Of a stretch of DNA of 64,000 nucleotides, positions 32,892 through 42,816 are shown piece after piece. Source of the DNA: Gammaproteobacteria bacterium (GTDB taxonomy: Bacteria; Pseudomonadota; Gammaproteobacteria; JAJPIJ01). Made by a program: the position numbers and the translations under genes. The notes beneath the pieces are model-generated. The model had not been told where the DNA came from. It saw only the letters and a program-made list of their open reading frames with translations, and made no database searches. Each line of letters opens with the position of its first letter. The first letter of the stretch is position 1. The stretch spans positions 1 to 64,000 of the forward strand of contig JAJVIQ010000004.1 of the NCBI GenBank assembly GCA_022071965.1. Reading direction: 5' to 3'.

Positions 32892-35366
32892 ATGGTCGGC
32901 GCGATTGCATCCGACTTTATCTGGATCCTTATGACAGCACCGCTCCGCCAGGAGTTGACCGCATTGTGTTGGCTTTGCCTCGTCTTCGGCAATCAGCCCG
33001 CATGGTCCGGGGTGCTTTCCTCAGCCGGCAACAAGGAGGTCCGACAGGATGCCTCCGCCGCGCAGAGCGACACCTCGGCGGAACCGACCCTCGAGGAGCG
33101 CATCGCAAATGTCCGGACGAAGCTCGAGGAGGCGCGCCGGGAGGTCAGCACCGCGGAGGCAATGAGCGCGGCCGCACTGCCGCCGGGTATCGGCACGGAG
33201 GACCTGCAAGAGCATCAGGACATGCTCCGGTGGCTGGTCTCCTGGTACGCCGGGCAACTCAACGGTCTCGAGGGATTGAAGGACCTGCGCCGGTCCCGTG
33301 CGCAGCTCGAAACCGAGACGCAATCCTGGCAGGGATACGCCGATCGGACCGATCTTTCTGCCGACTTTCTGGAGCAGCTCTGGAGTGAGCTGTACGCGAA
33401 GACACGTGAGCTCGAGGCGATCGCGGTGAAGCGGCGCGCGCTGGCAACCCTGACCGAAGAGTCGCGCAAGCAGTTGAAGGATTCCGAACAGCAACTGCGA
33501 CAGGCCAGTGAACGTGCCGAGCAGGCGCAGGACCCCGACGAGAAGTCACGCCAGATATGGCATCGCGGTCAGGCGGCACTGCGCGATCGCGTCAACCAGG
33601 CCAAAGTACTCGGCGCCGAGGCACAACTCTCCGCGAGCGATGAAACCGCGGCGTACGTGCAAACGGAGCTGGCCTTCCTGCAACGCAAGGTGCGGCAGGC
33701 ATCGGAACTGTCGTCGTTCTCACAGGAGGACCTCGACGCAAGGCTCGCGCAGGTCGCGAAGCAGCGCGCCGACACCGTAGCGAAACTCGCGGACGCGGAG
33801 CGCCGGGAATTCAAAGCGGGTGAGAATCTCGCCCAGGTACGGGATCAGATGCAGGAGGCGCGCAACCGCGCAGTTGCCGCCGTGGAACCCGGCGCTGCGC
33901 CGGCAGCCGAGATCGCCACGCTGGAATCCGTCTTCCAGACCCGCAAGGCCGAGGCGGAGACTGCAACCGCGCAGACCAGTCTGTTGCAGCTGTCTATCGT
34001 GATGCTCGACAGGGAAAAGTCGATCTGGGAACAGCGCTATGCGCTTGCGCGCAGCCGTGACGGTACGAGTATCACCCGGACTCTCAGGGAGATCCAGTCT
34101 CTGCAGGAACGCTTGACGACATGGAAGAGCACTGTGTTCTCCGGGCTGGATGCCGATCTGACCGCGCTCGCGGCGCAGCGGAGGCGCCTGGAGGACTGGA
34201 AATCCGAATACGGCGACGCGGTGCTGGGGCGCGAGGCGCTGGCGGCGATTCAGGAACGCGTCGCGCTTCGCCAGTCGCTGCTGGACCATTTCGAGCATAA
34301 CGAGACGGTATTGCTCGGCTGGTCGACGGAGTTGCAGCAGCAGCGGGATACGCTGTCGTTGATGGAACGTGGGATGTCTCTCGGCAAGGCCCTGGCCGGA
34401 TTCGGGACCCGGCTCTGGAACGCCGAACTCTTCACCGTCGCGGACAGCATCGTCATCGACGGCGAGACCGTGAGCGGCAAGCGCAGCGTGACCGCGGGCA
34501 AGATCGCGCTGATACTCCTCGTCATAATCGTCGGGTATTGGATCATCCGGCGCCTCGCGGGTCTGCTGCAGCGCATCGCCGCCGCGGGCGCGCATGGCGA
34601 TGTGATCCGCGGGCTGCTCGTCTACCGGCTGTCCTACCTGGTGCTGCTGGTCGGGCTCATCATCCTCGCGCTGACCATGGTGAACATCCCGCTGACCGCG
34701 TTCGCCTTCCTCGGCGGCTCGGTGGCGCTCGCGGTGGGTTTCGGCGGCCAGAACCTGGCCAACAACTTCATCAGCGGCCTGATCCTGATGATGGAGCGCC
34801 CGATACGGATCGGCGATATCGTGGAGATCGAGGGTGTGCGCGGCAAGGTGATCAACATCGGCGCCCGCAGCTGCCAGATCCGCCGCTTCGACGGCGTCGA
34901 GATCCTGGTCCCCAACAGCGCGCTGCTGGAGAAGAGCGTGACGAACGTGACCCTCTCCGATCCACGGACGCGCCTGAACGTGAGGGTCGGCGTCGCGTAC
35001 GGTTCGCCGACGCGGGAGACCGAACGACTGATCGCCGATGTGATAAAGGAGCATCCGCATGTCCTGAAGGACCCCGCGCCGCGTGTCCTGTTCGAGGATT
35101 TCGGTGACGATGCGCTGGTCTTCAATGCGTATTTCTGGGTCGAGCTCAGGGAGGACAGGGATTCCGGCGTCATCGTCAGCGACATCCGGCACCGCATCGA
35201 CGAGCGTTGCAGGGAATCGGGAATCGAGATCGCCTTCCCGCAGCGGGATGTGCACCTGGACACGAGCGGTCCCATCCAGATCGAGATCGCCTCACCCAAG
35301 GATCTGGCGCGCCAGCCGTCCGAGGCGGGCACGCCGCCGGGTGATCGGATGGCGAGGTCGCGATGA
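32892..35366 (+). CDS. MscS-family mechanosensitive channel with large periplasmic region
   Basis: An 824-residue channel of the large MscS/MscK type. The N-terminus looks like a signal peptide; an ATG at 32931 is an alternative start. Residues about 60-450 are charged coiled coil, probably periplasmic (LEERIANVRTKLEEARREVSTAEAM, EESRKQLKDSEQQLRQASERAEQAQD). Membrane helices begin near 540. The pore helix TM3 is VALAVGFGGQNLANNFISGLILMM near 610-635, followed by the beta domain MERPIRIGDIVEIEGVRGKVINIGARSCQIRRFDGVEILVPNS. It would release solutes on hypo-osmotic shock. Its stop overlaps the DUF4105 start by four bases. Confidence 0.93.
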   Translation: MVGAIASDFIWILMTAPLRQELTALCWLCLVFGNQPAWSGVLSSAGNKEVRQDASAAQSDTSAEPTLEERIANVRTKLEEARREVSTAEAMSAAALPPGIGTEDLQEHQDMLRWLVSWYAGQLNGLEGLKDLRRSRAQLETETQSWQGYADRTDLSADFLEQLWSELYAKTRELEAIAVKRRALATLTEESRKQLKDSEQQLRQASERAEQAQDPDEKSRQIWHRGQAALRDRVNQAKVLGAEAQLSASDETAAYVQTELAFLQRKVRQASELSSFSQEDLDARLAQVAKQRADTVAKLADAERREFKAGENLAQVRDQMQEARNRAVAAVEPGAAPAAEIATLESVFQTRKAEAETATAQTSLLQLSIVMLDREKSIWEQRYALARSRDGTSITRTLREIQSLQERLTTWKSTVFSGLDADLTALAAQRRRLEDWKSEYGDAVLGREALAAIQERVALRQSLLDHFEHNETVLLGWSTELQQQRDTLSLMERGMSLGKALAGFGTRLWNAELFTVADSIVIDGETVSGKRSVTAGKIALILLVIIVGYWIIRRLAGLLQRIAAAGAHGDVIRGLLVYRLSYLVLLVGLIILALTMVNIPLTAFAFLGGSVALAVGFGGQNLANNFISGLILMMERPIRIGDIVEIEGVRGKVINIGARSCQIRRFDGVEILVPNSALLEKSVTNVTLSDPRTRLNVRVGVAYGSPTRETERLIADVIKEHPHVLKDPAPRVLFEDFGDDALVFNAYFWVELREDRDSGVIVSDIRHRIDERCRESGIEIAFPQRDVHLDTSGPIQIEIASPKDLARQPSEAGTPPGDRMARSR

Positions 35367-36379
35367 GGCGGATCGTCAGGGTGCTGCTGCTCCTGCTGCT
35401 CGCGCTGGTCCTTGCCGGCGCGGCGGCGTGGGGTGCGCTGGCGATCCACTACTCCGGCATCCGCAGCCCGGGCGTCCGCAATGCACTGGCGAGCGCGTTC
35501 GCCATCGTCGGTCTGCTGACCGTGGTCGCGCTGGCGCTGCCGCGATGGCGATGGCGAGTGTTCGGTACATTCCTGGTGGTGTTCGCCGTTCTCGTCGCCT
35601 GGTGGAACACGATCGCCCCTTCGAACGAGCGGCAGTGGCAGCCGGAGGTCGCGAAGCTCGCCTACGCGACCATCGACGGTGATCTCGTCACCGTGCACGA
35701 CATCCGCAACTTCGACTATCGGACCGAGAGCGACTTCACCCCCGCCTACTACGACAGGACCTTCGACGTGCGCAGGCTCGAGTCCGTGGACCTCATCGCG
35801 GTCTACTGGATGGGCCCGGCCATCGCGCACACCTTTGTCAGCTTCGGCTTCGAGGGCGGTGACCACCTCGCGGTGTCCATCGAGACGCGCAAGGAGGTCG
35901 GCGAGGGCTACTCGACCATCAAGGGGTTCTTCAGACAATACGAGCTGTACTACGTCGTCGCCGACGAGCGCGACGTGATCCGCGTGCGCACCAACTATCG
36001 CAAGGACCCCCCGGAGGATGTCTACGTCTACCGGGTCCAGGGGCCCATTAAAAACGGACGTCGGCTGTTCCTCGAGTACATGCGCAAGATCAATGCGCTG
36101 AAGGAGCGGCCGAAGTTCTACAATACCTTGATCCACAATTGCACGACGACCATCTGGCTCAATACGCGGATCAATCCCGGCCACTTGCCGTTCTCGTGGA
36201 AGCTGCTGGCCAGCGGCTACGTGCCAGAGTACCTCTACGAGACGGGACGTCTCGACACCAGCCTGCCGTTCGCGGAATTGCAGAGGCGCAGCCTCGTCAA
36301 CGCACGCGCGCAGGCGGCCGACCAGGATCCGGATTTCTCGCGGAAGATCCGGGAAGGGTTGCCCGGGGTGGCGCCATGA
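35363..36379 (+). CDS. DUF4105 membrane-anchored protein
   Basis: A 338-residue protein with two or three N-terminal hydrophobic helices (residues 5-28, 40-62, 65-82) and a conserved periplasmic domain. WWNTIAPSNERQWQPEVAKLAYATIDGDLVTVHDIRNFDYRTESDFTPAYYDRTFD is the typical DUF4105-linked start. HTFVSFGF with ETRKEVGEGYSTIKGFFRQYELYYVVADERD and FYNTLIHNCTTTIW follow; the His and the Cys in HNCTT look catalytic, in the manner of papain-like amidases and transferases. The start overlaps the channel gene, so they are co-translated. Some DUF4105 relatives act on lipoproteins or lipids; this one is unassigned. Confidence 0.85.
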   Translation: MRRIVRVLLLLLLALVLAGAAAWGALAIHYSGIRSPGVRNALASAFAIVGLLTVVALALPRWRWRVFGTFLVVFAVLVAWWNTIAPSNERQWQPEVAKLAYATIDGDLVTVHDIRNFDYRTESDFTPAYYDRTFDVRRLESVDLIAVYWMGPAIAHTFVSFGFEGGDHLAVSIETRKEVGEGYSTIKGFFRQYELYYVVADERDVIRVRTNYRKDPPEDVYVYRVQGPIKNGRRLFLEYMRKINALKERPKFYNTLIHNCTTTIWLNTRINPGHLPFSWKLLASGYVPEYLYETGRLDTSLPFAELQRRSLVNARAQAADQDPDFSRKIREGLPGVAP

Positions 36380-36506
36380 GGAAAGTGACGGGAAGCAGGA
36401 GAATTCAATCGCCAATGGTGTGCCGGCGAGGGTCCGGGGTCTGCGCACACTCATGAACCGTCGCAAAGAAGTGCGGCGAAATGCGGGAATTTGCCAGGGG
36501 GGATTC

Positions 36507-38741
36507 ATGTCACGCGGAAAAATGCTTTCGGTCCTTGTGCCAGCCACGTTCGCCTTGATGGCGTTTTGGTCGAGCTCGAGCCGGGCCCTGCCCTGCGACA
36601 AGTCCGGAGCGAAGGATCAGGGCCGTCCCCGTATCGGCCTGGTGCTCGGGGGCGGCGGCGCGCGCGGCGCGGCGCATGTCGGGGTGCTGAAGGTGCTCGA
36701 GGAGATGAAGATCCCGGTCGATTGCATCGCGGGCAACAGCATGGGCGCCATCGTCGGCGGACTGTACGCCGCCGGCCTGAGTCCCGAGGACATCGAGCGG
36801 GAGATGGTGGGGATGGACTGGGACGACGTGCTCGACGACAAGCCGCGGCGCCCGGACCAGCAGTTCCGCCGCAAGCGCGACGACGACAACTATCTCGTCA
36901 AGAAGTACGTGGGCCTGCAGGACGGCAGGATAGAGCTGCCGCTCGGCTATATCCAGGGCCAGAAGTTCGACATGGAGCTCGCCCGGCTGACCCATCACGT
37001 GTCGGGTCTCAAGAGCTTCGATGACCTGCCCGTTCCCTTCCGCGCCGTTGCGACCGACATCGAGACCGGCAAGGCCGTGGTGTTGAGCAAGGGCAACCTG
37101 GCCCGGGTCATACGCGCCAGCATGGCGGTGCCGGGCGCATTCGACCCGGTGGAGATCGACGGCAGGCTTCTGGTCGACGGCCTGGTGTCCAACAACGTGC
37201 CGGTGGATGTCGGCCGCGCCATGGGCGCGGACGTTCTCATCGTCGTCAATGTCGGCACGCCGCTGATGAAACGCGGCGAGATCACCACCGCACTTGCCGT
37301 GATCGGCCAGATGTCCAACATCCTGAGCCAGCGTAACGTGGAGGAGCAGCTCAAGACGCTGCAGAAGCAGGATGTCTATCTCAGTCCTGATCTCGGCGAT
37401 CTCTCGACCTCCGACTTCAAGCGCGCCGCCGATGCGATTGCCATCGGCGAGAAGGCCGCGAATGAAAACCGCGCGCTCCTGGCCGAGCTGACGAATCCGG
37501 CCAGCGCCCAGCGACAGGAGATCGCGGAGCGCAAGGCAGCGCTGGGTACGAAGCCGGTCGTTGCCTTCGTGAAGATCGACAATCAGTCCAGGATAGGCGA
37601 GGCGGTGCTGATGCATCCGTTCAAGCCGCTGATCGGCAAGCCGCTCGACTACAAGACGCTCAGAAGGAGCGTCGAGGATGTATACGGCTGGAATATCTTC
37701 GAGAGCGTGCGCTACGAGGTGATCGAGGAGGACGGCAAGGACGGTCTGCTCGTGCACGTCAAGGAGAAGAGCTGGGGCCCGAACTACGTGCAGCTCGGCA
37801 TTGCGCTCGCCACCGATCTGAACGGGGAGAGCTCCTGGAATCTCGGTGCCAGCGTGCTGAAGACCGCGCTCAACCGCTACGCCGGCGAGGCGCGGCTGGC
37901 CGCGCAGATCGGCGATTCGCCGGCGGCCATCGCCGAATTCTATCAGCCGCTGGACCCCGGGCTGCGCTACTTCGTGAATCCCCAGGTCTTCTATGATGCG
38001 CGCAGCTTCAGCCGTTTCGAGGGTGACGACCAGATCGACGAGTTCCGCGTTTCCCGCTATGGCGGCGGGATCGCGGCCGGGCGAGTGCTGGGGCACTGGG
38101 GCGAGTTCAGGGTCGGGTTGCGGCGTTACAGCGGCGAGGCAGAGCAACGCGTCGGCGATCCGGCCACACCCGACTTCGATTTCGACAGCGCCGAGGCGTA
38201 CCTGCGCCTGACCTACGACACGCTCGACAACCGCAACTGGCCGCGCTCGGGCGCTCTCGCGCAATGGGATTGGCTGGAGTCGGTCGAGGCCCTGGGCGCC
38301 GACAAGGACTTCTCGCAGTCACTGTTCAACGGTGGCGTCGCGCACTCCTGGGGCAGGAACACCGTGCTGGGGCGCGCCCAGTTCAACTACACCGCCGACG
38401 GCGAGGCGCCCGTGCAGAACCGCTTCCGCACCGGCGGCTTTTTCAATCTCTCCGGCTTCGTGCAGGACCAGTTGAGCGGTCAGCAGCAGGTGTTGCTGGG
38501 CGCGGCCTACTATCGGCGACTCGGCAATATCCAATGGCTGCCGGCCTATGCCGGCGTGACGCTGGAGTACGGCAACGTATTCGACGATCGTGACGACATC
38601 AGCCTGTCGCCCGACGACTCGCTGCTTGCAGGCAGCGTCTTTCTCGGGCTGGACACGATACTCGGGCCGGTCTACCTGGGCTATGGACACGCGGAGCAGG
38701 GCCACGACAGCGTCTACCTGTACCTCGGCCGGCTGTTCTGA
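36507..38741 (+). CDS. plpD: Patatin-like phospholipase with POTRA and Omp85 barrel (PlpD type)
   Basis: A 744-residue fusion of a secreted lipase and its own outer-membrane barrel, a type Vd autotransporter. ATG 36507 follows AGGGGGGAT, and residues 1-27 form a signal peptide. The patatin domain has the oxyanion loop LGGGGARGAAHVG, nucleophile Ser78 in GNSMG and Asp224 in LVDGLVSNNVP. A POTRA domain follows at about 350-430 (VAFVKIDNQSRIGEAVL), then a 16-strand-type Omp85 barrel (YGGGIAAGRVLGHWGEFRVGLRRY) ending in YLGRLF. It probably cleaves phospholipids at the cell surface. Confidence 0.93.
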   Translation: MSRGKMLSVLVPATFALMAFWSSSSRALPCDKSGAKDQGRPRIGLVLGGGGARGAAHVGVLKVLEEMKIPVDCIAGNSMGAIVGGLYAAGLSPEDIEREMVGMDWDDVLDDKPRRPDQQFRRKRDDDNYLVKKYVGLQDGRIELPLGYIQGQKFDMELARLTHHVSGLKSFDDLPVPFRAVATDIETGKAVVLSKGNLARVIRASMAVPGAFDPVEIDGRLLVDGLVSNNVPVDVGRAMGADVLIVVNVGTPLMKRGEITTALAVIGQMSNILSQRNVEEQLKTLQKQDVYLSPDLGDLSTSDFKRAADAIAIGEKAANENRALLAELTNPASAQRQEIAERKAALGTKPVVAFVKIDNQSRIGEAVLMHPFKPLIGKPLDYKTLRRSVEDVYGWNIFESVRYEVIEEDGKDGLLVHVKEKSWGPNYVQLGIALATDLNGESSWNLGASVLKTALNRYAGEARLAAQIGDSPAAIAEFYQPLDPGLRYFVNPQVFYDARSFSRFEGDDQIDEFRVSRYGGGIAAGRVLGHWGEFRVGLRRYSGEAEQRVGDPATPDFDFDSAEAYLRLTYDTLDNRNWPRSGALAQWDWLESVEALGADKDFSQSLFNGGVAHSWGRNTVLGRAQFNYTADGEAPVQNRFRTGGFFNLSGFVQDQLSGQQQVLLGAAYYRRLGNIQWLPAYAGVTLEYGNVFDDRDDISLSPDDSLLAGSVFLGLDTILGPVYLGYGHAEQGHDSVYLYLGRLF

Positions 38742-38837
38742 ACGCAAGGAGTGCCGCGGATCTGCCGTGGCCGCGGTGCGGGTATTTTCCGCGGATGCGG
38801 GCGTTTGCCCACGACGGCAGGACGTGGGATGCCCGAG

Positions 38838-40379
38838 TCAGAACGTCGAGAGGCCCGTCGCCTCCATGATCCGGTAGCGCCAGTAGCGGAAACGTGAAGG
38901 GTCCTCGTAGGCCGCGAAGTCCGCGGTGTACTCGAGTCCGTCACCGATGTCGTTGCGCCACAGGGTGTCGAACCAGCGCCGCACCGCATGGGCCAGCGCG
39001 CCCTGTGCGGGGGCGGTGACGGCGAGGTTCGCCTCCAGGTTGTAGTCGGCGATGTTGCGCCGGGTCAGGTTCGCGGAGCCCAGCGTCAGCCACAGCCGCT
39101 CGCCGCTGCGCACGGCGAGCAGCTTGACGTGGAACTGCTCGCCGTGGGTACGGTACCAGCGCACCTGCGCGCGGTTCTCGCTCAGGCGTAGCAGCTCGAC
39201 GGCGACCGGGCGATTGGGCACGCCGTCCTTGACGTGCCCGAAGGCGTCCTTGTTGGGGTCGAGAATGATCCGCACGTCGACGCCGCGTCTCGCCGCCGCC
39301 GCCAGCGCGGTGACATGCGGGCGATCCGAAAGGTAGAACATCGCGACATCGATCCCATCGCCGGCCGCGGTGCGCTCGATGGCCGCGAGGGTCGCCTCCG
39401 CGATGGCGCCCTCGGTCAGGTACTGCACCTGGAGTTCGCCCGCACCGGTGTCCCGAACCATCCTAGGTGGACGCAATGCGCCTTCCCAGCCGGAGAATCT
39501 CGCGATCGCCAACTCGCTGTCGTCGATCTCGTCGACGATCGGACCCCGCACCTCCAGTGCGACGTTGGAATGCGCGCTGCTGGCGTCGTGCGGGTTGCCG
39601 GAGGTGACGATGGCGACGCGGCCTCCCTCGCCGTCGTCCGCCGCGATCACCTTGCGATGGTTGGCCTTGAAGTTGAGCAGGGCGAGCCAGGAGCGCAGCG
39701 TCACCCGCTCCGGGCCGTCGTCCAGGGGGTTCGGCAGCCAGCCGTAGCCATTGCCGTCGCCGGCCCACCAGCCGACGAACAGCCGATAGAAGCCGGAGTA
39801 CAGCGGATTGGAGTCGCGCAGGGCGCCGAGCCGCGTCACCGCCACGTCGATGCCAGCCTCGCGCAGCCGATGCAGGCCGTCCGCCGGCGCGCCTCCGTAG
39901 GCATCGTTGATGGGATCGGTGACCAGCAGCACCCGGAGGCCTGGTACCGCCCGTTTGCGCGCAAGCAGGCGATCGAAGAGCTCGGAGGAGAGCGCCCGGT
40001 GCGGTGCGACCCTGGCGCCGAGCGCGCCGCGATCGTCGTTGATCAGGAAGAAATCGAGCACGATGAAGTCGCGGGCGTGGTCGATGACGGTGAACACGGC
40101 ATCGAAGATCTGCTGCTCGATGCGGCGCGGCCCGGGACCGTCGCCGGCGGTGATGTCGTAGAGAAAGCGCACCTCGTCGTCCGCCACGTTGAACGTGGGC
40201 GATGCGATGCGGGTGCCCGGAGGCATCGGCTTCAGGGTGTGGTAGGCGGCCGTGACGGCCCAGGCGGCGGCAAGGACGGGCAACAGCCAGCGCACGCGGC
40301 GGCCGCGTGAGCGCGATCGTGCGTCGCGTGCGGCAGCATCGGATCCAGGAGGCGGAGGCGGTCCGATCATCCGGGCCAT
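38838..40379 (-). CDS. Phospholipase-D-like protein with two HKD motifs
   Basis: About 513 residues. A basic stretch and one membrane segment (RWLLPVLAAAWAVTAAYHTL) open the protein, followed by two PLD domains. The first active-site motif is NHRKVIAADDG near residue 241; the second is FHVKLLAVRSGERLWLTLGSANLTRRN near 416. Thus both HxK-x-N-type halves are present. PINDAYGG and FDAVFTVIDHARDFIVLDFFLIND are typical flanking strands. The frame is open to 40493, but the extra N-terminus overlaps the divergent gene's promoter; ATG 40379 or 40370 is more likely. It could hydrolyse or exchange phospholipid head groups; substrate unknown. Confidence 0.85.
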   Translation of the reverse strand: MARMIGPPPPPGSDAAARDARSRSRGRRVRWLLPVLAAAWAVTAAYHTLKPMPPGTRIASPTFNVADDEVRFLYDITAGDGPGPRRIEQQIFDAVFTVIDHARDFIVLDFFLINDDRGALGARVAPHRALSSELFDRLLARKRAVPGLRVLLVTDPINDAYGGAPADGLHRLREAGIDVAVTRLGALRDSNPLYSGFYRLFVGWWAGDGNGYGWLPNPLDDGPERVTLRSWLALLNFKANHRKVIAADDGEGGRVAIVTSGNPHDASSAHSNVALEVRGPIVDEIDDSELAIARFSGWEGALRPPRMVRDTGAGELQVQYLTEGAIAEATLAAIERTAAGDGIDVAMFYLSDRPHVTALAAAARRGVDVRIILDPNKDAFGHVKDGVPNRPVAVELLRLSENRAQVRWYRTHGEQFHVKLLAVRSGERLWLTLGSANLTRRNIADYNLEANLAVTAPAQGALAHAVRRWFDTLWRNDIGDGLEYTADFAAYEDPSRFRYWRYRIMEATGLSTF

Positions 40380-40470
40380 TCTACCAAAGGCGCTGCGGCC
40401 TATAATCTCGCCCGGGGGCTGACGTTCCGCACCAGATGAAACGGCGATTGCTGCCGGACGAGGAGACGCG

Positions 40471-41628
40471 ATGTCGTCGACGATTGCGGTCACTCTGCAT
40501 CACGCCGAAGACGGCTCTCTCCCGCCGCTGCAGCGGGAATGGAGGCAGTGCCTTGCCGGCATGGCCGAGGAACAGCGGTTTCTCACCTATGACTGGTACG
40601 GTGCATGGATGGCCGTGTACACGGCGCCGCGGCAGCGCGAGGATCCGCGCTGGACCGGGTGTTGCCGCGTCCTGGTCGCGACCGATGCGGACGGAAGAAC
40701 AGTCGGGATCCTGCCGTTGGCGTTGCGACTCGAGCAGGGCGTGCGGTGGTGGTCGCTCGCGGGCTGCCAGTCGCCGCTGCGCGGCTTTCTCTGCGACGTA
40801 CGGCACGTGGACCCGGTCTGCAGTGCCTTCGCCGCTGCGCTGGTGCGCATGCTCGGCTGGCGCGAGATACTTCGCCTTGGTCCCTACGGCGCCAACACGC
40901 CCGAGCGTGCCGCGCTGGTGCGCGAGCTCGAGCGGCGCAGCGGCACGGTGCTGAAGTTCGATCTCTACCGTCGCGTCGTCGTCAACAACATCGCGCGGAC
41001 CCCCGAGGATCTGCGCAGACACATACGCGCGCACTCGTCCTTTCAGCGCGTGGCCGGCTACGAGCGCCGGATGAATCGCGAGGGCAACGCGCGCTTCGTG
41101 CACCATCGCAACCCGACCGGACCGAGGCTGCGCAAGCTCATCGACGAGTGCCGCGCCATCGAGGAGGCCTCGTGGCTGATGAAGTCCTCGTGGCCGAACT
41201 TCACCTTCGCGCGCGGGCCCGAGGCGCGGTTCTGGCCCCTGGTCAGCGCGACCAGTCTGATCCCCAACGGCCAGTTCGACTGCTGGATCGCCTATTTCGA
41301 CGGCGCACCGGTCGCGCTGCGCTTCGCGGTCACCTGCGGCAGCATGCGCTATGCGATCGCCAATCAATACGACGAGAGATATGCCCAGTACGGCCTCGGA
41401 TGGGTGCTCTATCTGAAGGACCTGGAGGACTGCGTCGCCCGCGGCGTGCACCGCATCGACATGGCGATGGGCAACGCCGCGTACAAGCGCCGCTGGGGAG
41501 CCGAGGATGACGTCACGGAGATGGAGGTGCTGATGCTGCCGCCGCGATGGCACGGACGGGTCGCGGCTCGGCTCGCCTCGCTGCCGGCCGTCTACCGGCA
41601 GCTCGCCAGGAGGATGCCGAGGCTCTGA
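40471..41628 (+). CDS. CelD/FemAB-like GNAT acetyltransferase (paralogue 1)
   Basis: A 385-residue cytoplasmic protein of the BcsL/CelD acyltransferase type. QRFLTYDWYGAWMAVY and LVATDADGRTVGILPLALR open the first GNAT-like half. FQRVAGYERRMNREGNARFVHHRNPTG leads into the second half, where FDCWIAYFDGAPVALRFAVTCG and YAQYGLGWVLYLKDLEDCVARGVHRIDMAMGNAAYKRRWGA are diagnostic. Such proteins often accompany polysaccharide or lipid synthesis. A related gene lies at 62148. A TATAAT at 40401-40406 lies 65 bases upstream and may be its -10. Confidence 0.87.
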   Translation: MSSTIAVTLHHAEDGSLPPLQREWRQCLAGMAEEQRFLTYDWYGAWMAVYTAPRQREDPRWTGCCRVLVATDADGRTVGILPLALRLEQGVRWWSLAGCQSPLRGFLCDVRHVDPVCSAFAAALVRMLGWREILRLGPYGANTPERAALVRELERRSGTVLKFDLYRRVVVNNIARTPEDLRRHIRAHSSFQRVAGYERRMNREGNARFVHHRNPTGPRLRKLIDECRAIEEASWLMKSSWPNFTFARGPEARFWPLVSATSLIPNGQFDCWIAYFDGAPVALRFAVTCGSMRYAIANQYDERYAQYGLGWVLYLKDLEDCVARGVHRIDMAMGNAAYKRRWGAEDDVTEMEVLMLPPRWHGRVAARLASLPAVYRQLARRMPRL

Positions 41629-41728
41629 CGCCGCGGCGGCCGCGGGAATTCCACGCCGGGTTCCCCGGCGGGTATCATTGCCCGGTTGCGGTCCTTCGGA
41701 TCGAAGGCCGCTCGCGTTCGGGGAGATC

Positions 41729-42667
41729 ATGAAGAAACTGCGATGCGCCGTCGTCGGCGTCGGCTACCTCGGGAAGTTTCACGCGGAGAAATACGCCGCG
41801 CTGCCGGATTGCGAGCTGCTGGCGGTGGTGGACAGCGATGCGGGCACCGCGGCGGCCGTCGCGGCGAAGAACGGCACGCGGGCCCTGACCGATTACCGCG
41901 ATCTGCTGGGGGAGGTGGAGGCCGTCAGCATCGTGGTGCCCACGACGCTGCATTTCGAGGTGGCGCGTGATTTTCTCGCGGCCGGGGCGCACGTGCTGGT
42001 GGAGAAGCCCGTCACCGTCACGATCGAGGATGCCGACGAGCTCATCCGCGTCGCGGCGGCGAAGGATCGGCGGCTGATGGTGGGTCACCTGGAGCGCTTC
42101 AATGCCGCGCTGCTCGGCCTGGACCTCGCCCATTACAAGCCGCTGTTCATCGAGTGCCATCGGCTGGCGCCGTTCAATCCGCGCGCCAACGACGTCAGCG
42201 TGGTGCTGGACCTGATGATCCACGACATCGACATCATCCTGGACATCGTCGACTCCGACATCGAGCGCATCGACGCCAAGGGCGTGACCGTGTTGACCAG
42301 CGACACCGACATCGCCAATGCGCGGATCCAGTTCAAGAACGGCTGCGTGGCGAACGTCACGGCCAGCCGCGTGAGCCTGAAGGTGGAGCGCAAGATGCGC
42401 CTGTTCATGCCCAACGCCTATGTCGCCGTGGATTTCCAGAACAGGGTGCTGGCGCGCCATCGCAAGGGCAGCAGGGAGATGTTCCCGGGCGTGCCGGAGA
42501 TCCTGAGCGAGGAGTCGGTCTACGAGAGCGGCGACGCCCTGATGGAGGAGATCCGGCATTTCATCGCCTGCATCCGCGAGGGCCGCGAACCGCTGGTGTC
42601 GGGCCACGCGGGACGCCGCGCGCTGGCCGCCGCCATTCAGATCACGCAGTTGCTCAAACCCGCCTGA
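41729..42667 (+). CDS. Gfo/Idh/MocA-family oxidoreductase
   Basis: A 312-residue NAD(P)-dependent sugar dehydrogenase. ATG 41729 follows GGGAGAT. The Rossmann motif VVGVGYLGKFHAEKYAAL is at residues 7-25. AHVLVEKPVTVTIEDADEL carries the conserved EKP lysine, and DLMIHDIDIILDIV supplies the usual HD-x-D histidine of the active site. GHLERFN and the C-terminal HAGRRALAAAIQITQLL fit the family. The sequence resembles UDP-N-acetylglucosamine 3-dehydrogenases used to make amide-linked lipid A, but no partner aminotransferase or lpx gene is present, so the substrate remains open. Confidence 0.87.
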   Translation: MKKLRCAVVGVGYLGKFHAEKYAALPDCELLAVVDSDAGTAAAVAAKNGTRALTDYRDLLGEVEAVSIVVPTTLHFEVARDFLAAGAHVLVEKPVTVTIEDADELIRVAAAKDRRLMVGHLERFNAALLGLDLAHYKPLFIECHRLAPFNPRANDVSVVLDLMIHDIDIILDIVDSDIERIDAKGVTVLTSDTDIANARIQFKNGCVANVTASRVSLKVERKMRLFMPNAYVAVDFQNRVLARHRKGSREMFPGVPEILSEESVYESGDALMEEIRHFIACIREGREPLVSGHAGRRALAAAIQITQLLKPA

Positions 42668-42816
42668 AGGAGTATCACCCGGCACGATTCCCACGGTCGG
42701 GCAGGGCGGGAATGGCGCGCGCTCAGTGGTGCTCCCGGCGGAGCGCCAAGAGCCGGCCCCGGATCGGCGATGTCGCGGTCGCGACGATCGCGGATGGGAG
42801 GTCTCCGCGCCCTCCC

